A DNA stretch of 64,000 bases from Polynucleobacter sp. MWH-Aus1W21 (lineage in GTDB: Bacteria; Pseudomonadota; Gammaproteobacteria; Burkholderiales; Burkholderiaceae). The notes below the pieces were generated by a model that did no database searches, was not told the origin of the DNA, and saw only the letters and a program-made list of their open reading frames with translations. The stretch's first letter is position 1, and the number at the start of each line of letters is the position of its first letter. The position numbers and the translations under genes were made by a program. Shown here one piece after another: positions 33,084-42,396 of this stretch. Location: the NCBI RefSeq assembly GCF_018687275.1, contig NZ_CP061287.1, forward strand, positions 1,922,001 through 1,986,000, given 5' to 3'.

Positions 33084-35023
33084 CAGTTCATCCACCGGCT
33101 GCGAATCAAGCGCCTGCCGCGTTGTGGTCCTTTAGAAACAACGAAGCCACCGCTAGGGGTGGCTTCTTGCTTGGTTGATTGGGCGTCTTCAGGTGGTCCT
33201 GCCACGCCCAGCGGTTTTTCCAATTCGCGCCAATGACGCTCCTCATATCGGTCCAGGCCAGCGAGGCTCGCGGCGGCCCGTGCGTAGACGTAGCAATCAA
33301 GTGCTTCGTTGCGTTCGCGGATCTTTTGCCACTCACGCACTGGATAACCATTGCGGTCCCGGCGCGTGACCAACTGCTCTGAGCACAACTGCTGCACGAA
33401 CTCGGCATCGACTTTGGGCAAATGGATGTACCCAGCGGGATACAGGATCTCACCGTCCTCGGTCACCTCCATGGTCTTGCGCAGGTGGTTGTAGAACTCC
33501 AGCTTGGCAATGCCACCCACCACCGAATAGACCCGAACACCCCGGCGCAGCTTCTTGCCGCCCACGGTCATGTCCACTGCCGTCGGCAATCCAACCAGTG
33601 CAGCGCCCCGGGCTACGCCCTTCATGGGCAGCAGCCGAGGATCACGCCACTTGCGCACAAAGGCATAGGCCTCTTGCGTGGCAAAGCCCGTGTCCAGACC
33701 GATTCGGGTGAGGCGCAACTGCACCCCAGACGCATGCGTCCACGACTCATCAAGCATTTCACGCAGTCGCTGCCAGACCGTATCGCGGGAGGTGTCGCCT
33801 GCCAGCACACGGTGTTCCACCAGCCAGGCTTCTTTGCCCCGACCGAATGCCCAGACAGAAACCTCGATGCGGTCCTTCTGAACGTCCACCCCGGCGCACA
33901 GCAAAACCGCCCCCAGTGGGACGGTACCGATCCGGTAGTCCTCACGGCGCTCAAGCAGGCGCTCCCACTCGGGGGTTTCGCCTTGCTCGACCCAGGTCTC
34001 GCCCAGCTCTGTGTTTTTGAATGCTTTCAAGGCAGTTGCTGATCCTTGTGCCGCTTCCCAGGCTGCAGCGATATCGGCCCAACTGCGCCAGCCCACTGGG
34101 CTGTACAGACTGGACAGGTGAAACCCCACCGTTTTGCCAACGTAGTCAGGGATCGACGATTGCCATCGACCCCGTTCCAGCATCTCGGTCTTTTGGTATT
34201 CGTAGATAGGCTGTTCGCACGACTCACACTTGTAGTGCGCCGTCTCGGGCAGTCCTTTTTCCCAGATCAGTTGTTCGAATGCCAGGACTTGTTCATGCGC
34301 GCAGTGCGGGCACGGGACCACGAACTGTCGCTGGTCTGTTTGTTCGTACTCGCGTTCGATGCGAGACGATCCAGAAATTGTTGGCGTTGAGACGATGAAA
34401 ATTTTTCTGCGGGCAAAGGTTCGAGTTCGAGCCTCAGCCAGTGCAATCGCATCGCCTTCTCCTTCAACGTCACCCGGGTAGCCATCAACCTCATCCAAAA
34501 ACAAATAGCGAACTGGCATCGAGCGCAGGCCCACGGCGCTGTTTGCGCCCGTCATCACCAGCACGCCACCACGGAACTCTTTGCCCAGGATGGTATTTCC
34601 CGAGTCCCTTGCTCGTGCAGGTGCTATCAAGCTAGAAAGCGTCGGGCTTTCTTCAATGAGTGGGTCAATCCGCTGCTTGGAGTTTCGCTTGGCCATCTCG
34701 ACCGTCGGCGCAACTGCCATCATTGGGCCAGGTGCCAGATGGATCACATAGCCAATCCAGTTGTTGCCGCACTCCGTGCCGCCGACCTGCGCACCTTTCA
34801 TGAACACCACCCGCTCGACGGGAGACGTCGGCGAGAGACAGTCCATGATCTCCTTGAGATAGGGCGTGCGATTGGTTCGCCACTTGCCCGGCTCCGAGGC
34901 CGACTTTCCCGAGAGCACTCGGTACTGGTCGGCCCATTCAGACACGGTCAGCAGTGGGTCGGGGGTGAGCCCCTCGCGCCACGCCTCAGCAATGGCATCA
35001 AATCCGTCATAGTGTTCCAACAC
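33083..35023 (-). CDS. Terminase large subunit (gpA family)
   Basis: This 646-residue packaging motor belongs to the lambda gpA class. The ATPase N-terminal half includes VERVVFMKGAQVGGTECGNNW (P-loop-like region, about 70-90), LFLDEVDGYPGDVEGEGDAI (Walker B, about 175) and FIVSTPTISGSSRIEREY. A cysteine cluster follows (VPCPHCAHEQ...CESCEQP). The C-terminal nuclease half has VLLCAGVDVQKDRIEVSVWAF and GLDTGFATQEAYAF. The start is GTG 35023 or TTG 35020; spacing from AGGA slightly favours the latter. Full length, no disruption. Confidence 0.93.
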   Translation of the reverse strand: MLEHYDGFDAIAEAWREGLTPDPLLTVSEWADQYRVLSGKSASEPGKWRTNRTPYLKEIMDCLSPTSPVERVVFMKGAQVGGTECGNNWIGYVIHLAPGPMMAVAPTVEMAKRNSKQRIDPLIEESPTLSSLIAPARARDSGNTILGKEFRGGVLVMTGANSAVGLRSMPVRYLFLDEVDGYPGDVEGEGDAIALAEARTRTFARRKIFIVSTPTISGSSRIEREYEQTDQRQFVVPCPHCAHEQVLAFEQLIWEKGLPETAHYKCESCEQPIYEYQKTEMLERGRWQSSIPDYVGKTVGFHLSSLYSPVGWRSWADIAAAWEAAQGSATALKAFKNTELGETWVEQGETPEWERLLERREDYRIGTVPLGAVLLCAGVDVQKDRIEVSVWAFGRGKEAWLVEHRVLAGDTSRDTVWQRLREMLDESWTHASGVQLRLTRIGLDTGFATQEAYAFVRKWRDPRLLPMKGVARGAALVGLPTAVDMTVGGKKLRRGVRVYSVVGGIAKLEFYNHLRKTMEVTEDGEILYPAGYIHLPKVDAEFVQQLCSEQLVTRRDRNGYPVREWQKIRERNEALDCYVYARAAASLAGLDRYEERHWRELEKPLGVAGPPEDAQSTKQEATPSGGFVVSKGPQRGRRLIRSRWMN

Positions 35024-35061
35024 ATTCCTGCATTCCGTTAAGTCACAAGCCCGAGCAGGGC

Positions 35062-35613
35062 TCAGTCCAATCGAACGGCCAAATCGCCAAGTTCGATCAA
35101 GTGATTGCGCACGGCTTTTTCCAGCAGCACATGCAAGGTATGCCCATCGGCATTGAGGTCAGCGGCCATCTGCGCAGCCACCCGCGTAGGCCAGTTCAAC
35201 CAGGCATCACGCTCGGCGCGCGCCATCTTGAAAACGTGTGCAACAGCCTGGTCACGATTGACCAACTCGCCTTTGAGGCGGGCCAGTCGCACCCGATTGG
35301 TCTGCGCCTTGAGCACCTCATTGGCGGTCTTGGCCTGCAGCAAGGTGGTGCCACCGCCTTTGGGTTCAAACGCGCCCGCTGATTCACCCAGCGTTTCCCG
35401 TATTCCCGCAATCGCCTCATTGGAGACGGGCTTGTGTTTGCCCCGTTGCTGCGCGGCATCTGTGTTTTTGCTCCATTGAGCGTCGGCTTGCGCCGCATTG
35501 ATCGTGCCGTCTGCGTTGGGGGTGATCCGCCCGGCCTCGATGGCCTTGCGCACCGCCGTATCGGACACCCCTCGGTGGCGCGCATAGGCCCGAATTGAGA
35601 GTCGATCGGTCAT
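35062..35613 (-). CDS. Terminase small subunit (Nu1-like)
   Basis: This 183-residue protein has an N-terminal winged-helix-like DNA-binding part (LSIRAYARHRGVSDTAVRKAI, about 5-25, then EAGRITPNADGTI). A helical region follows (KTANEVLKAQTNRVRLARLKGEL), the usual contact for terminase assembly. It precedes the large subunit and would recognise the packaging site. ATG 35613 is taken; a TTG six bases upstream is possible, and neither has a strong ribosome site. Confidence 0.83.
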   Translation of the reverse strand: MTDRLSIRAYARHRGVSDTAVRKAIEAGRITPNADGTINAAQADAQWSKNTDAAQQRGKHKPVSNEAIAGIRETLGESAGAFEPKGGGTTLLQAKTANEVLKAQTNRVRLARLKGELVNRDQAVAHVFKMARAERDAWLNWPTRVAAQMAADLNADGHTLHVLLEKAVRNHLIELGDLAVRLD

Positions 35614-35708
35614 ACCCAAGTGAAAGAGTCTGGCTAAGAAATTGACTTGATGTTGTTCGGAAATGAAGCGTTCATACGGTCATCAATCAACGTTTTTTGG
35701 AGCGCCGC

Positions 35709-35918
35709 ATGAACCACAAGAAAACCACAAACGCCATCAACGCGCCTTCTTGCCTTTTGGAGCAGATCGCACGCGAGCATCTTTTTGTCCAGACGCTGCA
35801 GACGCAGAACTCGGACCGGCTCGATTTTCACGACGTGTCGGTTTGGGGGATTGAGGCAGCTCTGCAAGCGGCTTATCGGGCTGGCCTACAGGCAAAGACG
35901 AAGAAGCAACAGGGCTGA
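35709..35918 (+). CDS. DUF6900-like small protein
   Basis: This 69-residue protein contains LLEQIAREHLFVQTLQTQNSDRLDF, then VWGIEAALQAAYRAG, which resembles the DUF6900 core (IAxExL..TL..R.SD..DF..V..W....AL..AY.AG). ATG 35709 has TTGGAG about seven bases upstream. It is the first of four small rightward genes between the late and early leftward blocks. The function is unknown. Confidence 0.7.
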   Translation: MNHKKTTNAINAPSCLLEQIAREHLFVQTLQTQNSDRLDFHDVSVWGIEAALQAAYRAGLQAKTKKQQG

Positions 35919-35995
35919 CAAAAAGATTCAGAAATCGCTTGATAAGCGAGCGGATTGAAGCGTTCATCACATCACCATTTTTTAAAGGAAAAACC

Positions 35996-36442
35996 ATGAA
36001 ACTCTCCGAGACCCAAACCAAGCTGCTCACCGCAGCGGCCCAGCATCCAGAGCACTTGCTGGCCGACTTCCCGGCCAATCTCAAAGGGGGTGCGCGGCTC
36101 AAGGTTTTGACATCCCTGGCCAACGCCAATCTGATTGCCGCCCAGGGCCAAGCCGAGGACGGCACCACGCAATTTGCAATCACCGATGCAGGTCGCAGCG
36201 CCCTGGGCATTGCGCTCGAAGCCAAGCCTGCCCCCGCCAAACGCGAGGGCACCAAGCAGGCCACGCTGATCGAATTGCTCCAGCGCCCGGAAGGGGCAAC
36301 GCTCGAACAGATGGTTCAAGCCACCGGGTGGCAGCAGCACACGGTCAGAGGCTGCATGGCTGGAGCCCTGAAAAAGAAGCTCGGTTTGAACATCGTTTCC
36401 GAGAAAACCGATGGCCAACAACGCACCTATCGCATTGCCTGA
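35996..36442 (+). CDS. DUF3489-domain protein
   Basis: This 148-residue protein begins MKLSETQTKLLTAAAQHPEH, with an N-terminal helical part and a C-terminal winged-helix-like segment (TKQATLIELLQRPEGATLEQ, MVQATGWQQHTVRGCMAGAL, KKKLGLNIVSEKTDGQQRTY). The C-terminal block is the DUF3489 signature, common in proteobacterial phages and mobile elements and probably DNA-binding. AAAGGAAAAACC precedes the ATG. Confidence 0.85.
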   Translation: MKLSETQTKLLTAAAQHPEHLLADFPANLKGGARLKVLTSLANANLIAAQGQAEDGTTQFAITDAGRSALGIALEAKPAPAKREGTKQATLIELLQRPEGATLEQMVQATGWQQHTVRGCMAGALKKKLGLNIVSEKTDGQQRTYRIA

Positions 36443-36449
36443 GGTTCAC

Positions 36450-36809
36450 ATGAAAAACATCACCCTCAACATCGAATGCAAACCCTTGACCGTGGATTTC
36501 GACGGCCAGGAGATTGAGGTTCAAGAGCTGAGCATTCGCTTACCCTTCGGACGCAAACCCAGCGACATCAACGGCATCGCAGGCAGCGGCGATTACATCG
36601 TCTACGTCACCGAGGTCCGCGAGATGGAACCCGAAGAGTTCGACGGATTCGCAATGAATCTCTTTAAGTCGCGCGACTGGCTCAAGGGCAAGGGCGGCTA
36701 CCTGGGGCAAGGACGTCTGTGCGTCCAAGTCCACGCGCCTGGTCGACCCTATTTGTTCATCGATCCATCTGGCGGGGACTACCCTCGTTACGTTGCCCGA
36801 TTGGGATGA
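36450..36809 (+). CDS. Hypothetical phage protein
   Basis: This 119-residue protein reads MKNITLNIECKPLTVDFDGQ, then EIEVQELSIRLPFGRKPSDI, then beta-rich segments ending in GRPYLFIDPSGGDYPRYVARLG. It is soluble with no motif I recognise. TGAGG lies about six bases upstream of its start, just after the DUF3489 stop, so the two are coupled. The function is unknown. Confidence 0.7.
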   Translation: MKNITLNIECKPLTVDFDGQEIEVQELSIRLPFGRKPSDINGIAGSGDYIVYVTEVREMEPEEFDGFAMNLFKSRDWLKGKGGYLGQGRLCVQVHAPGRPYLFIDPSGGDYPRYVARLG

Positions 36810-36812
36810 GCC

Positions 36813-37184
36813 ATGCATAAGTCACAAGCAAATGACCCGCTCAAAATCCCTGCCACTGAAAACGAGTCCTGGGGCTTTTGGGGAACGATGGGCGGCTACG
36901 CCAGCATCGCATGGCCAATAGCGATGACGGGAATCTCCAAGGCCACCGGTGAGCCGCTTGAATCCGTCCGTGTATTTCTGGACAGCCGCTATGGCCGTCA
37001 CTTTGCCGATGCGGTTCAAGACGCTCTTTTGAGCAACCCTGACATGCACCAGGCCGTTGCAAAGGCCATCGAGAAATGGATGAGCTGGACGATAGGACGC
37101 ACTACCCAGCGCAGCCACGGAATCCCCAAGGGACTGCCATACCTAACCGGATTTGTAATTCAGAGCCGGATAGATCAGGACTGA
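36813..37184 (+). CDS. Hypothetical phage protein
   Basis: This 123-residue protein contains GFWGTMGGYASIAWPIAMTG, then TGEPLESVRVFLDSRYGRHFADAV and AVAKAIEKWMSWTIGRTT. Small protein of this kind recur in Burkholderiales prophages without known function. It starts four bases after the previous gene and overlaps the end of the oppositely oriented methyltransferase by 10 bases at the 3' ends. Confidence 0.7.
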   Translation: MHKSQANDPLKIPATENESWGFWGTMGGYASIAWPIAMTGISKATGEPLESVRVFLDSRYGRHFADAVQDALLSNPDMHQAVAKAIEKWMSWTIGRTTQRSHGIPKGLPYLTGFVIQSRIDQD

Positions 37185-38440
37185 ACCTGATCCACAGCTT
37201 CTTGCTCATTGGCCAGCGGCGCTTGCTCCAGCTCTGAGCCGCCGCTTTCTCGAACGGCCTTCTTGCCGGTGTAGTCCTCCCAGCGTTTGACGATTACGTC
37301 GACGAACTTCGGATCCAGTTCAATCAAACGAGCTTGACGGCCCGTCTTCTCGCATGCAATCAAGGTGGTTCCAGAGCCGCCAAACAGATCCAGAACCACA
37401 TCGCGGCTCTTGGACGAATTGCGAATGGCCCGTTCAACCAGCTCGACCGGCTTCATGGTCGGGTGCAGGTCGTTGACGCGCGGCTTGTTGTAGAACCAAA
37501 CATCAGCCTGGTCTCGATCGCCACACCAGAAGTGATCGGTTCCCTGCTTCCAGCCGTACAAGATCGGCTCGTACTGGCGCTGGTAATCAGCCCGGCCCAG
37601 CGTGAAAGTGTTCTTGGCCCAGATCACGAAAGTCGACCACTTGCCGCCAGCATCGAGCCAGGCCTTTTGCAAGGTGTGCAGCTCCGATGAACTCATGCAC
37701 ACGTAGCACGCGCCTTTGGTGACCACCAGCAGGTTGACGCAGGCGTCATAGAGGAACTGATAAAAGCCGTCGCCTAGGGCGTCGTTGAGGATGCGACGGT
37801 CTTTGCCGCGCATCTTGTCCTTGGCACTGTTACCGTAGTCCACGTTGTAGGGTGGATCGGTGAATGCCATGTCAGCCAGTTGGCCGCCCATCAGGCGCTC
37901 CACATCTGTCAGGACCGTAGAGTCGCCGCAAAGCAAGCGATGGTTGCCGAGGATCCACAGGTCGCCCGGCTTTGAGGTCGGTTCTACTGGGGTTTCCGGT
38001 ACTGCGTCTTCATCGGTCAGACCATCGCTTTGTTCATCGCCATTGAGCAGCTTGTCGATTTCTTCATCACTGAAGCCCATCAGGTCCAGGTCGTACTCGG
38101 CAGCTTGCAACTCAGCCAGCTCCAACTTCAGGAGCTCTTCATCCCAGCCTGCATTCTCGGCAATCCGGTTGTCGGCCAGGATATAGGCCTTCTTCTGGGT
38201 GGGCGTCAGGTGTGCCAATTCGATCACAGGCACTTCTGTGAGTCCCAACTTGCGGGCAGCCATCAAGCGGCCATGCCCAGCAATCACACCGCGTTCACCA
38301 TCTGACAGGATCGGGTTGGTGAAACCAAACTCGGCAATGGAAGCTGCGATCTGGGCCACCTGGCCGTCGCTGTGTGTACGGGCGTTGCGCGCATAAGGGA
38401 TGAGCGCATCCACCGCGATCATTCTGATCTCGGGAGTCAT
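37175..38440 (-). CDS. ParB-domain DNA methyltransferase fusion
   Basis: This 421-residue fusion has a ParB/sulfiredoxin-like N-terminal domain (ALIPYARNARTHSDGQVAQI, then GERGVIAGHGRLMAARKLGL, about 10-80). The DNA methyltransferase has the catalytic motif FTDPPYNVDYGN (about 193) before the SAM-binding motif DLFGGSGTTLIACEKTGR (about 365). That motif order is the permuted beta-type used by N6-adenine or N4-cytosine methylases. It is an orphan, with no nuclease beside it. ATG 38440 has AAGGA upstream. Such fusions are common in phages and may protect phage DNA from host restriction. Confidence 0.9.
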   Translation of the reverse strand: MTPEIRMIAVDALIPYARNARTHSDGQVAQIAASIAEFGFTNPILSDGERGVIAGHGRLMAARKLGLTEVPVIELAHLTPTQKKAYILADNRIAENAGWDEELLKLELAELQAAEYDLDLMGFSDEEIDKLLNGDEQSDGLTDEDAVPETPVEPTSKPGDLWILGNHRLLCGDSTVLTDVERLMGGQLADMAFTDPPYNVDYGNSAKDKMRGKDRRILNDALGDGFYQFLYDACVNLLVVTKGACYVCMSSSELHTLQKAWLDAGGKWSTFVIWAKNTFTLGRADYQRQYEPILYGWKQGTDHFWCGDRDQADVWFYNKPRVNDLHPTMKPVELVERAIRNSSKSRDVVLDLFGGSGTTLIACEKTGRQARLIELDPKFVDVIVKRWEDYTGKKAVRESGGSELEQAPLANEQEAVDQVQS

Positions 38441-38718
38441 AAGGTCCTTGGGGGGGGAGTTGGGGAGGTGCAAACCCGGTGCGAACTGCAAACCCGGTTT
38501 TTCAAACTGTCGCTATCGAAATCTCGGGCCTTTGCCCCCCGCATAGGGATTTGGCGAGGAAGGACCCAGAAATTTGTGTGGAGGGAGTGGCCTGCACTCC
38601 TTTCCACACCATAGCTGAAAATGTACGCTCAATTGGGCTGAAATGCTGCACAGGGTAAATTCGCGCATTGCCTCATATGCACCCACATTGCCCCCCAACT
38701 TGTTCAAATCACGCCAAT

Positions 38719-39123
38719 TTACGCGCATGAGTTGATTGCATCGTTGAGCTTGTCGGTGACCAGTTGCATGGCCTTCTTCCAACGTCTGGCTGCCGTGTTC
38801 CGATCGCAAGCAAAGCGTCTGCCGATTTGATGCCACTCGTAACGCTTGGCGCGCATCCACACCAGATGGCGTTGCTCTTCCTCCAGCCACTGAACCCAGC
38901 GCATGGTCTCGAGCATGCGTTCCACTGCCTCAGGACCGGGTGGCATGGGGCGGTAAACACGCTCGGGGTCAGGGTAGCGATTGGGCACTTGCATGGCCAA
39001 GCTCATCCAAGGGCTGGCATACCCCTGAACCCGCACGGGTGGAAGGCGATATGACGTGTGGGCTGCATCGCTAAAACGTGCGGCCACATCGTCAACAGTC
39101 CAGATAGTGATCGTTTTAGCCAT
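38719..39123 (-). CDS. DUF6362-like phage protein
   Basis: This 134-residue protein begins MAKTITIWTVDDVAARFSDAA and contains RPMPPGPEAVERMLETMRWV, QWLEEEQRHLVWMRAKRYEW and HQIGRRFACDRNTAARRWKK, the last being helix-turn-helix-like. It matches the DUF6362 style seen in proteobacterial phages. AGGAGG lies upstream of the ATG. DNA binding is likely from the C-terminal helices; the regulatory target is unknown. Confidence 0.75.
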   Translation of the reverse strand: MAKTITIWTVDDVAARFSDAAHTSYRLPPVRVQGYASPWMSLAMQVPNRYPDPERVYRPMPPGPEAVERMLETMRWVQWLEEEQRHLVWMRAKRYEWHQIGRRFACDRNTAARRWKKAMQLVTDKLNDAINSCA

Positions 39124-39322
39124 GCTTGCCTCCTGGACCATAGAGGCGTTCGCCAATGCGTCGAATGAACTCACGATCGAGGAAGTCCAGTCGCTCGTCT
39201 TGATCTGACACGACCAGGATGTGTTGCTCACGCCAGCCTGAACGCTTGACGGCATCCAGATCTGTCACGACAGGCTGCACTTTTCCAAGAGCGCAGCGAT
39301 ACGGTTGTGCTGGGACTTTCAT
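39116..39322 (-). CDS. Small hypothetical phage protein
   Basis: This 68-residue protein reads MKVPAQPYRCALGKVQPVVT, then REQHILVVSDQDERLDFLDRE and FIRRIGERLYG. AGGAGGTGTGAG precedes the ATG, which decides the start. It overlaps the next gene by eight bases and the RuvC-like gene ends immediately upstream. No known motif; it may be an accessory of the replication block. Confidence 0.7.
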   Translation of the reverse strand: MKVPAQPYRCALGKVQPVVTDLDAVKRSGWREQHILVVSDQDERLDFLDREFIRRIGERLYGPGGKHG

Positions 39323-39323
39323 C

Positions 39324-39797
39324 TCACACCTCCTGTGTCGTCTGACGATCGCGGGCCAGATAGGCCAGTGCAATTGCGTCTGCTTCGTTGTCGTCTGCAG
39401 GTTGATGTCCACGCGCTTGAACGCTTGCGATCATCTCGTCCTTGCCTGCGTTGCCTTTGCCGGTCGCGTGCTTTTTGATCGTGCCCACAGGGATGCCTTC
39501 GTAGGGGATCTGATGGTGCTCACACCAGGCGGTCAGTTGTCCCATGAAACCACCGTATGCATGGGCAGCATCCACACCCACATGCCTGCGTACTTCTTCA
39601 AACACGACCAGGTCAATGCCTGTGGTGCATTGCTTGACGTCTGTGAGCCAGCGTTTGAATTTCAGGAATCGCATGCCACCACCTTCAAAGCGTTGGGGCT
39701 TGAAGGATTGGCTGCCGCTTGTGATCTGACCGTCTGAACCCATCAAGGCCCAGCCAGTCGTTGTGCCCAAGTCCAGGGCAAGAATCGTCATGTTCAT
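39324..39797 (-). CDS. RuvC-like Holliday junction nuclease
   Basis: This 157-residue protein of the RNase H-like fold begins MNMTILALDLGTTTGWALMG (first catalytic Asp about residue 9). VVFEEVRRHVG follows (second acidic residue), then VGTIKKHATGKGNAGKDEMI and DDNEADAIALAYLA (last acidic pair). This is the RuvC catalytic layout. It would resolve branched DNA during phage replication or recombination. CTGGAG lies before the ATG. Confidence 0.88.
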   Translation of the reverse strand: MNMTILALDLGTTTGWALMGSDGQITSGSQSFKPQRFEGGGMRFLKFKRWLTDVKQCTTGIDLVVFEEVRRHVGVDAAHAYGGFMGQLTAWCEHHQIPYEGIPVGTIKKHATGKGNAGKDEMIASVQARGHQPADDNEADAIALAYLARDRQTTQEV

Positions 39798-39923
39798 TTC
39801 GTCTCCAGAATTTTTTCGGGTGACGGGTTGGACAGGTTTCACGGTTATTCCTCTATCGTGTGTGTGCGCGCACGCGTGAGGGGTTAATCAGTAAGACTGT
39901 CAAATCCGTCACCATGGTTTGGT

Positions 39924-42194
39924 TCAATCGTCTCGGTATGGGTAGCCGCCACCGCTATGAGGCTTAGGTCGTAGACTGATTCCCGCGATTGCGCGTGCAC
40001 CGCCATGCAGTCGGCATTTCTCGAACTTGCGGGTCGACATCAACTCGGAGAACCGTTTGATCGAGCCCACGTACTCGCCAGCACGCTCAGCCCATTCACG
40101 CCAATCGGTAAACAGATCTGAGACGCCTTCGCGATGGGTCTTGCTCAAGATGCAGCGCTCTTCAATCCATTGACCCAAAGCGTCTTCCGCTTCGAAATAC
40201 TCTTCGGTTGCAGAGACCACGCACTCGGGTGGACGCAGGCCATCGCGTTGCCAGGCCAGGCATCCTTCGACCGCCCAGGCCAAAATACCGTCACGCTCCG
40301 CGTACAGTTTCTCGGTCAGCTTGCCGTCACGCCTCTCAGGCGGGATCGTCACCGTGAAGGGGATAAGGTGCAGACGCCGCTTCATGGCCTCGTCCACATT
40401 GCGAATCGAGGGCTTGTGGTTGCCCGCAATGAGCAACTTGAACTGCGGGATGTACTCAAAGAAGTCTTGACGCATAAAGCGCGCCGACACCTTGTCACCA
40501 CCCGTGATGGCCTTGACCTTGGACTCGTTCCAACGCCTGCCTTGCTCGGTTTCCACTGATGCCACGAAACGTGCGCCGCGCAGACCAGCCAGGTCGGTTG
40601 GGTGGCGGTCACCTCGAGCATCCATGAACGTGTCCATGGGTGCGCTCGTGGCGTAGTCGCCCAAGATGCTGGCCAAGGTGTTCACGAACACCGACTTGCC
40701 GTTCGCACCGGTTCCGTACAAGAAGAACAATGCGTGGGCGCTGGTTGCCCCGGTCAGGCAGTAACCCGCCATGCGCTGCAAGTACTCCTGCAAGAGAAGG
40801 TCGCCGCCGGTCACATCGTTCAAGAATGCCTTCCACTGCGGGCAGTCACCCCTTGGAGTGGCGGTGGCAATCTTGGTCATGCGGTCAGCTCGGTCGTGAG
40901 GACGCGTCACGCCCACCTTGAGATTGACCACACCGCCAGGGGTGTTGAGCAAGAACAGGTCCGCGTCCCATTCCTCGGTGGTAGAGGCATGGCGGCGATC
41001 TGACCTGGCCATGCGATCGACACCGCCCACGGTGCTGCTGGCCAGCAACTTGGCGGCCAGGCGATGCGAGTCCACCTTGAGCGCAGCCTCACGACAGATG
41101 GCGCGAATGAGGTGATGTGACATCAAGGTCTCATCGGGCTGCCAACGGCAACCGGTCCACACCAGCCATTTCCCCCAGGCTGCGCAATAGCGCCACTCAT
41201 CCGCGTATCGGGAGGTGAACGCAAGCGTCAGTGCATCGTCGGTCGCCCACACCGTGGCGTCCTGCGTTGTCATGGCCTTGGTGGACTTCACGCACATGCG
41301 CGGACCAGACGCAATGAATGTGACAACGTCAAAGCCCTCGGTCAACGCATCGGCTGCATCCCAGCCATCGGCCTTGTCATCTGGCGGCAAAAGCACATCG
41401 CACGAGAGCGCGCCAGCATCCAATACCGCCTGCGCCGCTGCCATCGCGTACTCCCAGCCCGGCTTATCCCGATCAGGCCAGACCAGGACGACCTTGCCCG
41501 CCAGAGGTGACCAGTCAGTCTTGTCCACCGGTGCGTTGGCTCCGTGCATCGCCGTCGTGGCCGTGATCCCTGCAGCGATCAATGCCTGCGCACACTTTTC
41601 GCCTTCGACCAAGATCACCCGCTCGGCAGCCAGCATCCCCGGCTGGTTGTACAGCGGACGAGGATCCGGTGGAGCCATCTTGCGCCGCTTGGCATCCCAG
41701 GGACGGAACTCCTTCTTGCCTCCGGGTGGGTCATAGCGGTAGACCACGGCGATCAGGTGGCCTGTGGGATCAAAGTAGTCCCACTTGGCCGTAGCTGGCC
41801 CCAACTCATCTACCGGAGCTTCCTTCTTGGCCTTACGGGTTTGGGTGGGCGCAGCCTGTCCAACCAGTTCAGCGGCATAGTCCAGCACCCGAGGGAAGTC
41901 AGACTGAGCGTCAGCGCCGAGGTAGGCGGCGATCAGATCAAAGATGTCGCCGCCATCACCAGTGGCTCGATCTGTCCAGAGCCCTGCCTTTTGCCCGTCA
42001 AGGACAACCTCGAGGCTGTCACCAGGACTGCCCAAGACGTCCCCGATCAGAAACTTGCCGCGTCGCTTCTTGCCAGCAGGGAACAATCCCGTCAGAACCG
42101 ATTCGAGTCGATCAATCAGCGATGCACGCAACTGCTCTCTGGTGGCATCCGTGTCTTTGTGCGCAGGCGAGTCGTTGTCATTGAAATCAAGCAT
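39924..42194 (-). CDS. P4-type primase-helicase
   Basis: This 756-residue replication protein has an N-terminal region with TOPRIM-like ERVILVEGEKCAQALIAAG (about 193-211). The C-terminal D5/SF3 helicase has Walker A LYGTGANGKSVFVN (about 490-503), FVASVETEQGRRWNESKVK, FKLLIAGNHKPSIRN and a KRRLHLIPF motif. The P4-alpha family unwinds and primes at the phage origin. It is the largest gene in the early leftward block. GGGGAGAG lies upstream of its ATG; it overlaps the small HTH gene by eight bases. Confidence 0.92.
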   Translation of the reverse strand: MLDFNDNDSPAHKDTDATREQLRASLIDRLESVLTGLFPAGKKRRGKFLIGDVLGSPGDSLEVVLDGQKAGLWTDRATGDGGDIFDLIAAYLGADAQSDFPRVLDYAAELVGQAAPTQTRKAKKEAPVDELGPATAKWDYFDPTGHLIAVVYRYDPPGGKKEFRPWDAKRRKMAPPDPRPLYNQPGMLAAERVILVEGEKCAQALIAAGITATTAMHGANAPVDKTDWSPLAGKVVLVWPDRDKPGWEYAMAAAQAVLDAGALSCDVLLPPDDKADGWDAADALTEGFDVVTFIASGPRMCVKSTKAMTTQDATVWATDDALTLAFTSRYADEWRYCAAWGKWLVWTGCRWQPDETLMSHHLIRAICREAALKVDSHRLAAKLLASSTVGGVDRMARSDRRHASTTEEWDADLFLLNTPGGVVNLKVGVTRPHDRADRMTKIATATPRGDCPQWKAFLNDVTGGDLLLQEYLQRMAGYCLTGATSAHALFFLYGTGANGKSVFVNTLASILGDYATSAPMDTFMDARGDRHPTDLAGLRGARFVASVETEQGRRWNESKVKAITGGDKVSARFMRQDFFEYIPQFKLLIAGNHKPSIRNVDEAMKRRLHLIPFTVTIPPERRDGKLTEKLYAERDGILAWAVEGCLAWQRDGLRPPECVVSATEEYFEAEDALGQWIEERCILSKTHREGVSDLFTDWREWAERAGEYVGSIKRFSELMSTRKFEKCRLHGGARAIAGISLRPKPHSGGGYPYRDD

Positions 42195-42396
42195 CCGACT
42201 TCTCTCCCCCCACCTGCATCCACTCCATCAGTTCACTCACCTTGAAGCGAACCATCTTTCCGACGCGGTAATGCGGCAGACCCAGACGCTCACGCTCTTT
42301 GGGGTGTGTGAAAAGGTACAAAGGCATCTTCAAGCAGTAGGCCGCCTCATGTGCATCGACCAGCTTTTCGCTGAGAATTTGATTAACGTCCGTCAT
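42187..42396 (-). CDS. Small helix-turn-helix (excisionase-like) protein
   Basis: This 69-residue protein begins MTDVNQILSEKLVDAHEAAYC and contains LKMPLYLFTHPKERERLG, then LPHYRVGKMVRFKVSELMEWM. The last segment is the wing pattern (Y.xGk.vrfk..eL..Wm) of MerR/excisionase-type binding domains. The start at 42396 has GGAG upstream. It may regulate the replication genes or act in excision; which one cannot be told from the sequence. Confidence 0.72.
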   Translation of the reverse strand: MTDVNQILSEKLVDAHEAAYCLKMPLYLFTHPKERERLGLPHYRVGKMVRFKVSELMEWMQVGGEKSDA

